Below are positions 38,637 through 47,224 of a stretch of DNA of 64,000 nucleotides, piece by piece. This stretch comes from Pedobacter endophyticus. GTDB lineage: Bacteria > Bacteroidota > Bacteroidia > Sphingobacteriales > Sphingobacteriaceae. The stretch spans positions 2,294,001-2,358,000 of the forward strand of contig NZ_CP064939.1 of the NCBI RefSeq assembly GCF_015679185.1. The letters are read 5' to 3'. The notes under the pieces were generated by a model. That model was not told the origin of the DNA. It ran no database searches and saw only the letters and a list, made by a program, of their open reading frames with translations. A program made the translations under genes and the position numbers. How positions within the stretch are numbered: the first letter of the stretch is position 1; the number at the start of each line of letters is the position of its first letter.

Positions 38637-39293
38637 TTGAATACGCCATTGAAAGTGCTAATAGCCGACGACCATGCGATTGTGCGAAATGGCATTATTG
38701 CGCTGTTGATCAATGCTTCGGATATCAGCATTATTGCCGAATCTACAAGCAGTGCTGATCTATTTGAGAAATTGAGAGATGGCCTGGAGCCAGACATTGT
38801 TATTGCCGAACTGCATATGAGAGCTGTAGATGGTATTTCGCTTACCCGGCAGTTGATACAGCAATATCCGCACATCAAAATAATTATTTTGACGACTGTA
38901 GACGATGAGAATATAATTTTAAAATGCTTTGAGGCGGGAGCAAGGGGTTATTTGCTTAAAAACGTTAATGCAGCAGAGATCATTTTTGCAATTAAGCAAA
39001 TTTCTTTCGGTTACGAATACATTTCGGCCAGTATTGGCATTAGGTTGCTGGCCCAAATTGCAAGGTCTGCTGCACCGTTAACCAGCGCATCGTTAAAACT
39101 AAATATTAGCAAAAGGGAAATCGAAATACTCGGTTTGATAGCCGAAGGGCTAACGAATGGCGAAATAGCTGAAAAGATGTTTACGAGTAAGCGCACCATT
39201 GAAGGCAACAGGCAAAACCTGCTCGATAAAACGGGAAAGAGAAATACGGCGGCTTTAATTACTTTTGCGGTAAGGAACGGCATTATCGATTAA
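38637..39293 (+). CDS. NarL/LuxR-type response regulator with Glu at the phosphoacceptor position
   Basis: 218 residues from a TTG start; no ATG is available before the conserved VLIADDHAIVRNG. The receiver domain (about 1-125) keeps the acidic pair D11-D12, the Thr (IIILTTVDDE) and the Lys (GYLLKN). In place of the phosphorylated Asp there is Glu58 (PDIVIAELHMRAVDG), and the following Pro is Arg. The C-terminal HTH (about 150-215, LNISKREIEILGLIAEGLTN) is normal. Family members bind DNA as dimers after phosphorylation; this one may be permanently active or work without a kinase. No kinase gene is adjacent. Confidence 0.9.
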   Translation: MNTPLKVLIADDHAIVRNGIIALLINASDISIIAESTSSADLFEKLRDGLEPDIVIAELHMRAVDGISLTRQLIQQYPHIKIIILTTVDDENIILKCFEAGARGYLLKNVNAAEIIFAIKQISFGYEYISASIGIRLLAQIARSAAPLTSASLKLNISKREIEILGLIAEGLTNGEIAEKMFTSKRTIEGNRQNLLDKTGKRNTAALITFAVRNGIID

Positions 39294-39296
39294 GCG

Positions 39297-39542
39297 CTAA
39301 TCTACGCCCTTTTGCTGATCGATGTTTGTGTTACTGTCAACGTCATCTTTAGACGATCCATTGTCTTCCCGATGTTTCGGTGGGTGCTCCATCCTACTCG
39401 CTTCAAGTTCGGTAAAATCTCCTTCTTTTTGGTTAGCGACTTCGCCGTGTGAAGATGGTTTTTCTTTCAACTCCTTTTCAGTGTCGGCAAAGTCTTGACC
39501 CTCCACAGGTAAATTCTCGTTATTATCCTCTTGATTGTTCAT
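39297..39542 (-). CDS. Small acidic hydrophilic protein
   Basis: 81 residues from MNNQEDNNENLPVEGQDFAD; the frame is open further upstream through the rpsJ terminator, but that part is unlikely to be coding. Rich in Glu, Asp, Asn, Gln and Lys, no hydrophobic core. Similar in style to the products of 37545 and 38014 (VEGQDF compared with AGKDF). Convergent with the response regulator, 3 bases apart. Confidence 0.5.
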   Translation of the reverse strand: MNNQEDNNENLPVEGQDFADTEKELKEKPSSHGEVANQKEGDFTELEASRMEHPPKHREDNGSSKDDVDSNTNIDQQKGVD

Positions 39543-39590
39543 GCTTATAAAACCATAAGGATTACCTTTTGTTTCGCGAAAAAATAGCAC

Positions 39591-39622
39591 AAAAAAAAGG
39601 CCCTGATTTTCATCAAGACCTT
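39591..39622 (-). terminator. Terminator downstream of rpsJ
   Basis: On the minus strand AAGGTCTTGAT and ATCAGGGCCTT pair over 11 positions around a GAAA loop, followed by eight T; 20 bases after the rpsJ stop. It ends the rpsL-rpsG-fusA-rpsJ unit. Confidence 0.88.
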
Positions 39623-39642
39623 TCAATTCATTTTAAAATCAA

Positions 39643-39948
39643 TTAAACTTTGATTTCAACTTCAACACCGCTAGGCAATTCAAGTTTCATTAAAGCATCA
39701 ACTGTTTTAGAGTTCGAGCTGTAAATATCCAATAAGCGTTTGTAAGCGCACAACTGAAATTGCTCTCTAGCTTTTTTGTTTACGTGTGGAGAACGTAATA
39801 CAGTAAAGATTTTCTTCTCTGTAGGAAGTGGAATCGGTCCACTTACAACTGCACCCGTAGGTTTAACAGTTTTTACGATTTTCTCAGCAGATTTATCTAC
39901 CAAGTTATAATCGTAAGATTTTAATTTAATTCTGATTCTTTGGCTCAT
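39643..39948 (-). CDS. rpsJ: 30S ribosomal protein S10
   Basis: 101 residues, standard: [53 protein letters not shown]10 (NusE) also acts in transcription antitermination. It is the last gene of the rpsL-rpsG-fusA unit and is followed by a strong terminator, although in many relatives it is followed directly by rplC. Confidence 0.98.
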   Translation of the reverse strand: MSQRIRIKLKSYDYNLVDKSAEKIVKTVKPTGAVVSGPIPLPTEKKIFTVLRSPHVNKKAREQFQLCAYKRLLDIYSSNSKTVDALMKLELPSGVEVEIKV

Positions 39949-40027
39949 CTTATTTTTAATTATGATTTCCTGTTAGAGCTATTAACAACAGAAATCGGAT
40001 TTATTTTTAAAAAGGTAGAGGGTTTAA

Positions 40028-40066
40028 GGTGTAAGGCTTAGGGTTTGAAACCTTTTACCTTACGCC
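40028..40066. repeat. Word-repeat hairpin in the fusA-rpsJ spacer
   Basis: GGTGTAAGG (40028-40036) and CCTTACGCC (40058-40066) form the outer stem, GGGTTT/AAACC the inner one. Further GGTTTAAGG and CCTTATACC words flank it. No T-run. Confidence 0.55.
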
Positions 40067-40084
40067 TTTTACCTTATACCATTC

Positions 40085-42199
40085 TTAGTCTTCAGATTTA
40101 ACTCTGCCTTTCGACTTCGCGATTACCTCGTCTTGTACGTTTTTAGGCGCTGGCTCGTAGTGATCAAACTCCATTGTTGATGTTGCACGACCTGAAGTGA
40201 TGGTACGTAACTGAGTTACATAACCGAACATTTCTGAAAGTGGAACCAATGCTTTGATTACTTGAGAACCTGCACGTGTATCCATACCTTGTAGCTGACC
40301 ACGACGACGGTTCATATCACCGATAACATCACCCATGTTTTCTTCAGGGGTTAAGATTTCGATTTTCATGATTGGCTCCATCAAAGCTGGTTTACATTTA
40401 GGTAAAGCCTCACGGTATGCCATACGGGCTGCAAGCTCGAATGATAAAGCATCTGAATCGACCGCGTGGAATGAACCATCAATCAAACGAACTTTCATAT
40501 CAGGAAGCGGATAACCTGCCAACACACCATTTGCCATTGCAGAAGCAAATCCTTTCTCAACTGAAGGGATAAACTCACGAGGAATAGCACCACCAACAAT
40601 TTCGTTTACGAATTGTAAACCGCCTTTTTCAAAGTCTGCATCAATTGGAGAGATTACCACTTTGATATCAGCAAACTTACCACGACCACCTGATTGTTTT
40701 TTGTAAACTTCGCGGTGTTCTGACGTACCGAAAATTGCCTCTTTGTAAGCTACTTGTGGCGCACCTTGGTTAACTTCTACCTTAAATTCGCGTTTTAAAC
40801 GGTCAATTAAGATATCCAAGTGCAACTCGCCCATACCAGAAATTACTGTTTGACCAGTTTCCTGATCTGTTTGCACTCTGAAAGTAGGATCTTCTTCAGC
40901 TAATTTACCTAAAGCCATACCTAATTTATCTACGTCGGCCTGAGTTTTAGGCTCAATAGCTAAACCGATAACCGGATCAGGGAATACCATCGATTCTAAT
41001 ACGATTGGGTTTTTCTCATCACAAAGGGTATCACCAGTTTTAATATCTTTAAAGCCTACTACCGCAGCAATATCACCAGCACCTACGTTAGGAATTGGGT
41101 TTTGCTTGTTGGCGTGCATTTGGAAGATACGAGAAATACGTTCTTTGTTGTTTGAACGTGTATTGTAAACGTATGAACCTGCTTCTAAGTTACCTGAATA
41201 AACACGAATGAAACACAAACGACCAACGAATGGGTCGGTAGCAATTTTAAATGCTAATGCTGCAAACGGCTCTTTTTCTGATGGTTTTAATAAAACTTCA
41301 GCCTCGGTGTTAGGGTTTGTACCTACAACACCTTCAGAATCTAAAGGCGAAGGCAATAACTCCATCACATAATCAAGCATGGTTTGTACACCTTTGTTTT
41401 TGAAAGATGAACCGCAAACCATTGGTACAATTTTAGCATCTAATACAGCTGCACGTAAAGCGTCTAAAATTTCACGCTCAGTAATTGAGTTCGGATCATC
41501 GAAGAATTTCTCCATCAACGTCTCATCGTAATCAGCAACTGATTCCAATAATTTTTCTCTCCACTCAGCAACTTCATCCAACATATCATCAGGAATTGGC
41601 ACTTCGGTAAAGGTCATCCCTTTATCGTGCTCATTCCAAACAATACCACGGTTGTTAATCAAATCAACCACACCTTTAAAGTTATCTTCGGCACCGATAG
41701 GCAATTGCAATGGAACTGCGTTACTGCCCAACATATCTTTAACCTGCTTAACAACTTTTAAGAAGTCGGCACCAGAACGGTCCATTTTGTTAACGAAACC
41801 AATACGGGCAACGTTGTAGTTGTTGGCTAAACGCCAGTTGGTTTCTGATTGTGGCTCAACACCATCAACTGCAGAAAACAAGAACACTAAACCATCTAAT
41901 ACACGTAACGAACGGTTTACCTCTACGGTAAAATCCACGTGTCCCGGTGTATCGATAATGTTGATATGGTATTTGCTACCACGGTAGTTCCAGTTTACTG
42001 TTGTAGCAGCCGAAGTAATGGTAATACCACGCTCTTGCTCTTGTGCCATCCAGTCCATTGTTGCAGCACCTTCGTGCACCTCACCAATTTTATGACTTAC
42101 ACCAGCATAATAAAGGATACGCTCAGTTGTTGTAGTTTTACCTGCATCGATGTGAGCCGCGATTCCAATATTTCTTGTAAATTTTAAATCTCTTGCCAT
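40085..42199 (-). CDS. fusA: Elongation factor G
   Basis: 704 residues, canonical five-domain EF-G. G motifs: [17 protein letters not shown] (G1), [11 protein letters not shown] (G2), DTPGHVDF (G3), NKMDRSGAD (G4). Domain IV carries [15 protein letters not shown]. It drives GTP-dependent translocation and, with RRF, ribosome recycling. It lies between rpsG (106 bases) and rpsJ (136 bases). Confidence 0.98.
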   Translation of the reverse strand: MARDLKFTRNIGIAAHIDAGKTTTTERILYYAGVSHKIGEVHEGAATMDWMAQEQERGITITSAATTVNWNYRGSKYHINIIDTPGHVDFTVEVNRSLRVLDGLVFLFSAVDGVEPQSETNWRLANNYNVARIGFVNKMDRSGADFLKVVKQVKDMLGSNAVPLQLPIGAEDNFKGVVDLINNRGIVWNEHDKGMTFTEVPIPDDMLDEVAEWREKLLESVADYDETLMEKFFDDPNSITEREILDALRAAVLDAKIVPMVCGSSFKNKGVQTMLDYVMELLPSPLDSEGVVGTNPNTEAEVLLKPSEKEPFAALAFKIATDPFVGRLCFIRVYSGNLEAGSYVYNTRSNNKERISRIFQMHANKQNPIPNVGAGDIAAVVGFKDIKTGDTLCDEKNPIVLESMVFPDPVIGLAIEPKTQADVDKLGMALGKLAEEDPTFRVQTDQETGQTVISGMGELHLDILIDRLKREFKVEVNQGAPQVAYKEAIFGTSEHREVYKKQSGGRGKFADIKVVISPIDADFEKGGLQFVNEIVGGAIPREFIPSVEKGFASAMANGVLAGYPLPDMKVRLIDGSFHAVDSDALSFELAARMAYREALPKCKPALMEPIMKIEILTPEENMGDVIGDMNRRRGQLQGMDTRAGSQVIKALVPLSEMFGYVTQLRTITSGRATSTMEFDHYEPAPKNVQDEVIAKSKGRVKSED

Positions 42200-42212
42200 T
42201 GTTTTAAAATAT

Positions 42213-42306
42213 GATTACACAGATTGAAAAGACTTCACTGATCTTATATATCGATGAAAATTCCTTTATCTGTGTAATCCTTTTATAATCTATTTTATCT
42301 GTGTAC
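42213..42306. repeat. Word-repeat hairpin in the rpsG-fusA spacer
   Basis: GATTACACAGAT (42213-42224) and its exact reverse complement ATCTGTGTAATC (42268-42279) form a 12-bp stem; a third word ATCTGTGTAC ends at 42306. Confidence 0.7.
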
Positions 42307-42773
42307 TAGAATCTGAAGTGTGAGAACGCTTTGTTAGCCTCAGCCATTTTGTGCGTATCTTCTTTCTTCTTAACAGCAGCACCTTCACCTTTGGCAGCAG
42401 CTACCATTTCACCAGCTAATTTCTCTTTCATGGTTTTTTCACCACGACGACGAGCGTATAAAATTAACCATTTCATACCTAAAGCGGTTTTACGTTCTGG
42501 TCTAACCTCGGTTGGAACCTGAAAGTTAGCACCACCAACACGACGAGATTTAACCTCTACGGCTGGCATAATGTTAGTTAAGGCACGTTTGAATATCTCT
42601 AAACCGTTTTCACCTGCTTTTTTCTCAGCAATTTCAACAGCATCGTAAAAAATAGCGTAAGCGATAGATTTTTTTCCATCGTACATCATATTGTTTACAA
42701 AACGAGTTACCTGAATATCATTAAATTTTGGATCAGGAAGAATAATTCTCTTTTTTGGTTTTGACTTTCTCAT
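42306..42773 (-). CDS. rpsG: 30S ribosomal protein S7
   Basis: 155 residues: [61 protein letters not shown]7 nucleates the head of the small subunit and in E. coli represses the str operon. It is 17 bases after rpsL. Confidence 0.98.
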   Translation of the reverse strand: MRKSKPKKRIILPDPKFNDIQVTRFVNNMMYDGKKSIAYAIFYDAVEIAEKKAGENGLEIFKRALTNIMPAVEVKSRRVGGANFQVPTEVRPERKTALGMKWLILYARRRGEKTMKEKLAGEMVAAAKGEGAAVKKKEDTHKMAEANKAFSHFRF

Positions 42774-42790
42774 TTCTTATTTCCTCCCGA

Positions 42791-43204
42791 TTATTTCTTT
42801 TTACCTTTTGCAGGTGCAGCAGCTGCCTGACCTGGTTTAGGACGTTTAGTACCATATTTAGAACGACGTTGGTTACGACCAGCAACGCCTGATGTATCTA
42901 ATGCACCACGGATGATGTGGTAACGTACACCTGGTAAATCTTTAACACGACCACCACGAATCAAAACGATTGAGTGCTCTTGTAAGTTGTGACCTTCTCC
43001 AGGAATGTAAGCATTCACCTCTTTACCGTTCGTTAAACGAACACGGGCTACTTTACGCATTGCTGAGTTTGGTTTTTTAGGGGTAGTGGTGTACACACGT
43101 GTACATACACCTCTTCGCTGTGGACAGCTGTCCAACGCTGGAGACTTACTTTTGAACTCCATTGCTACTCTACCTTTTCTAACTAATTGTTGAATAGTTG
43201 GCAT
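42791..43204 (-). CDS. rpsL: 30S ribosomal protein S12
   Basis: 137 residues. Decoding-centre loops are wild-type: Lys43 in [13 protein letters not shown] and Lys88 in [13 protein letters not shown], the positions altered in streptomycin resistance. The C-terminus has a short Ala/Lys-rich extension. First gene of the unit; a good promoter is 76 bases upstream. Confidence 0.98.
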   Translation of the reverse strand: MPTIQQLVRKGRVAMEFKSKSPALDSCPQRRGVCTRVYTTTPKKPNSAMRKVARVRLTNGKEVNAYIPGEGHNLQEHSIVLIRGGRVKDLPGVRYHIIRGALDTSGVAGRNQRRSKYGTKRPKPGQAAAAPAKGKKK

Positions 43205-43279
43205 TGTGCTTTTTTATGTTTTTTATTAAAAATTTACCGCTCCCCCGGCATCCTCTCAGATAGCCCATAAAACGGACTG

Positions 43280-43310
43280 CAAAAGTAGAACAATTCTTTT
43301 TAAAAATCAA
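43280..43310 (-). promoter_or_regulatory. Bacteroidota-type promoter of the rpsL-rpsG-fusA-rpsJ unit
   Basis: On the minus strand TTG (43308-43310), a 20-base spacer and TACTTTTG (43280-43287) match the consensus. The predicted leader to the rpsL ATG is about 70 bases. Confidence 0.75.
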
Positions 43311-43751
43311 GGGGTTAAGGGAAAAAGTTTGGAGTTGGGAGATTTTAGTCAGGAGTCTCAAGTCCAGAGTCTTAAGTCTTTGGGTAGAAACCTCGGGTTT
43401 ATTGTTAAAATATCCAAATTGGAAGATTTTAGTGGTTAGTCTCAGTCCAGAGTCTCAGATCTTTGGGTAAAAGCGTCGAGTTATCGGTAAAAGTCCAAAA
43501 CTAACACTGATGTTACGTATTAAATAAATCAGAAAAGCAAAACCTGTAGTTCTTCGCCTGGCTTCCGTCCCGTCGTCCGCTTTACTTCGCACCAAAGAAA
43601 AGGGGGGCTTCGTGCCCGCTCCCACCGGGTTTATCTTACTTGAGTAACCAGTCTGTTTGTTGTTAGCTTGATTAAACCAAAGGCTCAATGAAATGTTAGC
43701 TTCCCTTCTCTCTGGCGTTATCTGGTTTTCTATAAGTTTAAGGGTGTTTCC
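43311..43751. other. Gene-free spacer with repeats upstream of rpsL
   Basis: 43338-43500 contains two imperfect copies of a ~94-bp unit starting GATTTTAGT (43341 and 43435). 43545-43640 is a region whose translation gives KADDGTEARRRT, a phrase I associate with non-coding intergenic repeats of this phylum. No gene called. Confidence 0.55.
43341..43500. repeat. Imperfect direct duplication, ~94-bp period
   Basis: GATTTTAGT...AGTCTCAAGTCCAGAGTCT...CTTTGGGTA starts at 43341 and recurs from 43435 with substitutions. Confidence 0.65.
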
Positions 43752-44210
43752 TTAATTACACCCGTTAAAACTATCTTTGAGCGCCTTTAACTTTGCAACA
43801 ACGGCTTCTAACTCTTTAGGCGTTTTGCCGTAGTCGTAAGTTACCTTGTATTGTTTTCCATCGGCATTAACGGCAACCCATTCGGCTCCGCCATCGGCAC
43901 AATCGGGGCAGCCAATCACCTCAGGCAGGCTCGTAATTTTGCTCATATTCAGCTCTGTTTTTATGGCTGCAATTTCATTTTCGGAGATGGTTTTTGTACA
44001 TGTTCTCGTGTCAGGCGTTTGGCCGTTCTTCGTTTTCGAAAAAGTAAGTTTCGAATCGCTAATCAATAAGGTATTCGAACAATAGCCGGAACAAAAGCCA
44101 AAAGAAGTGCCATAGCTGATGCTATTGAGATTTTTAATGTTGTCTTTTTTGCAAGCAGAAAAAAAGAATAACGAAAGGAAGGATAAAAATAGGAGTAAAT
44201 TTTTCGTCAT
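43752..44210 (-). CDS. Lipoprotein of unknown function
   Basis: 152 residues. Signal with lipobox FFFSACKKD (Cys about 20). The mature part has several Cys (FCSGYCSN, GCPDCADGG, and a C-terminal Cys) that may form disulfides, and a compact beta-rich look (AEWVAVNADGKQYKVTYDYG). No family recognised. Probably in the periplasm or at the outer membrane. Confidence 0.7.
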   Translation of the reverse strand: MTKNLLLFLSFLSLFFFSACKKDNIKNLNSISYGTSFGFCSGYCSNTLLISDSKLTFSKTKNGQTPDTRTCTKTISENEIAAIKTELNMSKITSLPEVIGCPDCADGGAEWVAVNADGKQYKVTYDYGKTPKELEAVVAKLKALKDSFNGCN

Positions 44211-44476
44211 AGGTTAGGGGTGAATTTTTACCAAAGATAAACTAAAACGAATAAAAACGGACAAAAAAGCAGGGATATCTCGCTTTGTGTGGTTAGCTAC
44301 AGGCAAATAACCCAATGTGATTTTTAGCATTTCGTACATTCACAGGTATAGGTGCCTCATTCAGAATCCAGTGGTTTGCAATTTTTGAGGCGGTCGGCAT
44401 CTAACGCACCATTTACGACGATACCGTTGCCCTAATAGATTTGCAATTCAGGATAAGGCTATTTTTTAACTGAGCG

Positions 44477-45490
44477 TTACAATCCCCAAAATTGGATCTG
44501 GCTAAACTCCAAGGGGACTACTTGTGCCGCAGTAAAATCCCTGGGAAACATCACAGCCTCTGAAAGATTACCAATAAAAGCCGAATTGAGCAAGGGTATT
44601 CCCGATGCCGACCCAATCCAAAAATCGCCCCCAGTTCTTGCAGTCGAAGGGGCCGTACTATCGTCTATTACTGTAACATTGCTTCTTCTTGCCAACTTGC
44701 TGCTTGTACCTCTGATAAAAGAGTATTGTTTCCAGGTATTTAGGCTGGTGCTATTTGCAAATGTCCGATCAGACACCGTACAACAAGGTTCAGCCGCATC
44801 AAAATAAACGTTCCCATTATTATAGTTCAGATGTAACAACCACCGCCAGGTTGTGCCGTTTACAAAGCCAAAAGAATACTGGATTGTGGTATTCGATCCC
44901 ACTTTCGCAGCCAACAAAAACGTTCCGTTTATACCGTTGGTCATTAAATTTTGTAGCGGTTGCCCCACTATTAAATATTGGCTCCCGTTAAAAGATAGCG
45001 ACGGCTTGGTGTTTCCTGTGCCCGCGGTGTTAAGTAACAGTTCGGGCTGAACCAACACATTTGTTTGGGTGGCGTGGTAGCCATTCAAGCCCTGATCGTA
45101 CCATATCGTAGCAAGGAGTTGCTGCGACCCCTTAAAGGCAGCCAGCGTCATTTTATCGCCTACGTTTAACCCACTCGTGAGCGGTATAGTTGCTGTAATC
45201 GTAACTATACTTTTAGCGCTAACTACTCCGTTTACATCGAAAGCGATATCTGCTTCGGTATTATCCAGAAGAATATTACGCCGTACCCGCAAACAATATC
45301 CCGTGTATCCCCTTCGCAACTTCCTCAAACTATAAGCAAATGACGAGGCGCTTACCGGGGCCGCTTGATCGAGCAAATAGGTATTTTGATTCCCGCTCCA
45401 GAAGCTTTGGATGGGATTTTGCGCTAAAGTGTTACCGTTAAAAAATATAAGTAGTAAAGGAATGATTTGTAACAGCCTTTTCATTTGCAA
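44477..45490 (-). CDS. Secreted protein with arabinofuranosidase-catalytic-like/lectin-like beta fold
   Basis: 337 residues, signal peptide about 1-24 (GNTLA|Q). The core pattern (FAYSLRKLRRGYTGYCLRVR, ADIAFDVNGVVSAKSI, LATIWYDQGLNGYHATQ, PSLSFNGSQYLIV) resembles the concanavalin-like catalytic module of GH54 arabinofuranosidases in overall layout; catalytic residues were not confirmed. It is a paralogue of the product of 46214 (similar spacing of AYSxRKLR, RVRR and WYDQ). Last gene of the surface-protein cluster, separated from the rest by 720 bases. Confidence 0.6.
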   Translation of the reverse strand: MQMKRLLQIIPLLLIFFNGNTLAQNPIQSFWSGNQNTYLLDQAAPVSASSFAYSLRKLRRGYTGYCLRVRRNILLDNTEADIAFDVNGVVSAKSIVTITATIPLTSGLNVGDKMTLAAFKGSQQLLATIWYDQGLNGYHATQTNVLVQPELLLNTAGTGNTKPSLSFNGSQYLIVGQPLQNLMTNGINGTFLLAAKVGSNTTIQYSFGFVNGTTWRWLLHLNYNNGNVYFDAAEPCCTVSDRTFANSTSLNTWKQYSFIRGTSSKLARRSNVTVIDDSTAPSTARTGGDFWIGSASGIPLLNSAFIGNLSEAVMFPRDFTAAQVVPLEFSQIQFWGL

Positions 45491-46213
45491 GGTACATTAA
45501 TTGTAAACCCTTCAATTCTGATGTAATCGTTACATTGCAATCACACTTGAAAAACACTGTTGCCAGACATCAGATTCGCAACACTTGCCCTACCATTGTC
45601 GAAACGTTCAGATCGGCGGGGAAGTGACGCTGAAAATTGCTGCTGATGCTGCAGTGCCTACAGAAATAAAGGCTAATGGCGCTTTTTAAATACAACGCCT
45701 GGGCGGCGGCATTAGGGGTGGATTGGCCGGAGCCAATAGGGCTTTTGCATCCTTTCTACCTCCGTAAACCGGCGTTGGCATAAAAAGCGCTGATTTTGCA
45801 ATAATAGTTAATGCGATGTATGGTACCTAGCGGTAGTGGGGAAAAAAGCCATTCAGTTTATTCAGAAGGCACTTTTTTCGCATAAAGTAGTTTACCATCT
45901 GGAAATCGAAATGAACAAAAAAGAACAAAACCACGCATTACACCGGGCGTTGATTAGCCGATTAATTGAAGTGTTTTGAAGAAGTTGTTTGCTGTTGTGG
46001 ACGATAGCTATGGAAAGAGAACCTCCTGAGCATGATTCGCGGTGCGGAAATAATTAATTCATCCACGCTGAAAATAGCAATACGCGTGGATAAGGCACTA
46101 AACTGCTAGGGATGCACAACAGCTAAAGCACCATTGATGGAGATAAAACCGAACAAACATACCGGAACATTCAATCCCATTTCAATTGACTACACTTTCT
46201 ATTTGGAAGTTAA
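45491..46213. other. Gene-free spacer with possible decayed coding remnants
   Basis: Stretches with protein-like composition occur on the plus strand, for example at about 45847-45978 (KAIQFIQKALFSHKVVYHLE and onwards) and around 45690-45750, but each is broken by stops or lacks a start. It could be the remains of one or more genes between two paralogues. Nothing is called. Confidence 0.35.
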
Positions 46214-47224
46214 CTAAGGCGTATTATAAAATGCTTTTTGATTATTGTTGACTATAGTGATCTCATTTGTGCCTAACGCAACTGGAAAAATAATCATCTC
46301 AGATTGATGGCCTGTATGAAAATAATCCGTTCCACCAATGTTAAAAGTGGTCATGTTTGCTGGGGATGCTGAGGGTGTTCCCGTATTGGTTACGCCAGTA
46401 GTAATACTTGCTCCGCTAATGAAAACCTGCATGCGTGGGGCGGTTGCCGATGCAATCATCATATAAGTTCTTAATAAGCCCACATTTCCTGAATTACTAA
46501 AGTAAAACCGGGCATAAGAGCCGCTACCTACATCAAAATAGAGAAAGTTGCCCCAATTGGCATGGGTTTGCCACCTTCCAGAACCGTTGGGAGAAAAACC
46601 ATAGGCAACGGTACTACCAGAAGAAGCTTCAAAAACCGCCGATGCTGTACCGATATACCCAGAGGTAAGTATAGTGCTTGGCGCCGCTGCTACCTGTAAT
46701 ACCTGACTGCTGGCTCCGGTAAATAGAACACTTGTTTTTGTGTTAGACACGTCTATAACTCCGGCATTAACAATTCGTGGTTGTTTGCTCTCTGTTGCTT
46801 GCGTTACATTTCTTGCATTGCCACTTTGATCGTACCAGGTAGCTACATACACTGAAACCCCGTTGTAAAATGTGCTAAATGCCATTGTGCTGCCAACGGT
46901 AACCCCGCTTGTTGTGCCTGCAGAAGTAATGGTAACAATGCTGTTTGCATCAACTGCACCGGTGGTGCCGTTAAAGGCTACATCTGCTGTAGCCAAGGCC
47001 GTTCCTGTCCCTCTGCGAACCCGCATTGCAGGGCCTGCGTAAGCTGTTCTTAATTTTCGAACGCTATAGGCCATCGAAGCTCCTGTCGAACCGATTTGAT
47101 CTAGCAGCCCGGTCCCCCCTTGCCTGGCTTTGTTAAATACCCAAAATTGCTGAAGTGGTGGCTGAGCCGCTACAAACTGGCAAAAGCAAATAACAATAGA
47201 AGTTAATAGCAGTTTCATCATCAA
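46214..47224 (-). CDS. Secreted protein, paralogue of the 44477 product
   Basis: 336 residues, signal peptide about 1-20 (CQFVAA|Q). Same pattern as the 44477 product: MAYSVRKLRTAYAGPAMRVR, ATADVAFNGTTGAVDANSIV, VATWYDQSGNARNVTQATES, then a second beta domain (GRWQTHANWGNFLYFDVGSG) typical of LamG/concanavalin-like folds. Its start overlaps the stop of the upstream 741-codon gene by 4 bases (ATGA), so the two are translationally coupled. Probable carbohydrate-binding or -cleaving surface protein. Confidence 0.65.
   Translation of the reverse strand: MMMKLLLTSIVICFCQFVAAQPPLQQFWVFNKARQGGTGLLDQIGSTGASMAYSVRKLRTAYAGPAMRVRRGTGTALATADVAFNGTTGAVDANSIVTITSAGTTSGVTVGSTMAFSTFYNGVSVYVATWYDQSGNARNVTQATESKQPRIVNAGVIDVSNTKTSVLFTGASSQVLQVAAAPSTILTSGYIGTASAVFEASSGSTVAYGFSPNGSGRWQTHANWGNFLYFDVGSGSYARFYFSNSGNVGLLRTYMMIASATAPRMQVFISGASITTGVTNTGTPSASPANMTTFNIGGTDYFHTGHQSEMIIFPVALGTNEITIVNNNQKAFYNTP

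Noticed and set aside
43455..43688. 77-codon minus-strand ORF with KADDGTEARRRT
   Set aside because: Lies in repeat-rich spacer; the phrase looks like a translated intergenic repeat and not a conserved protein.
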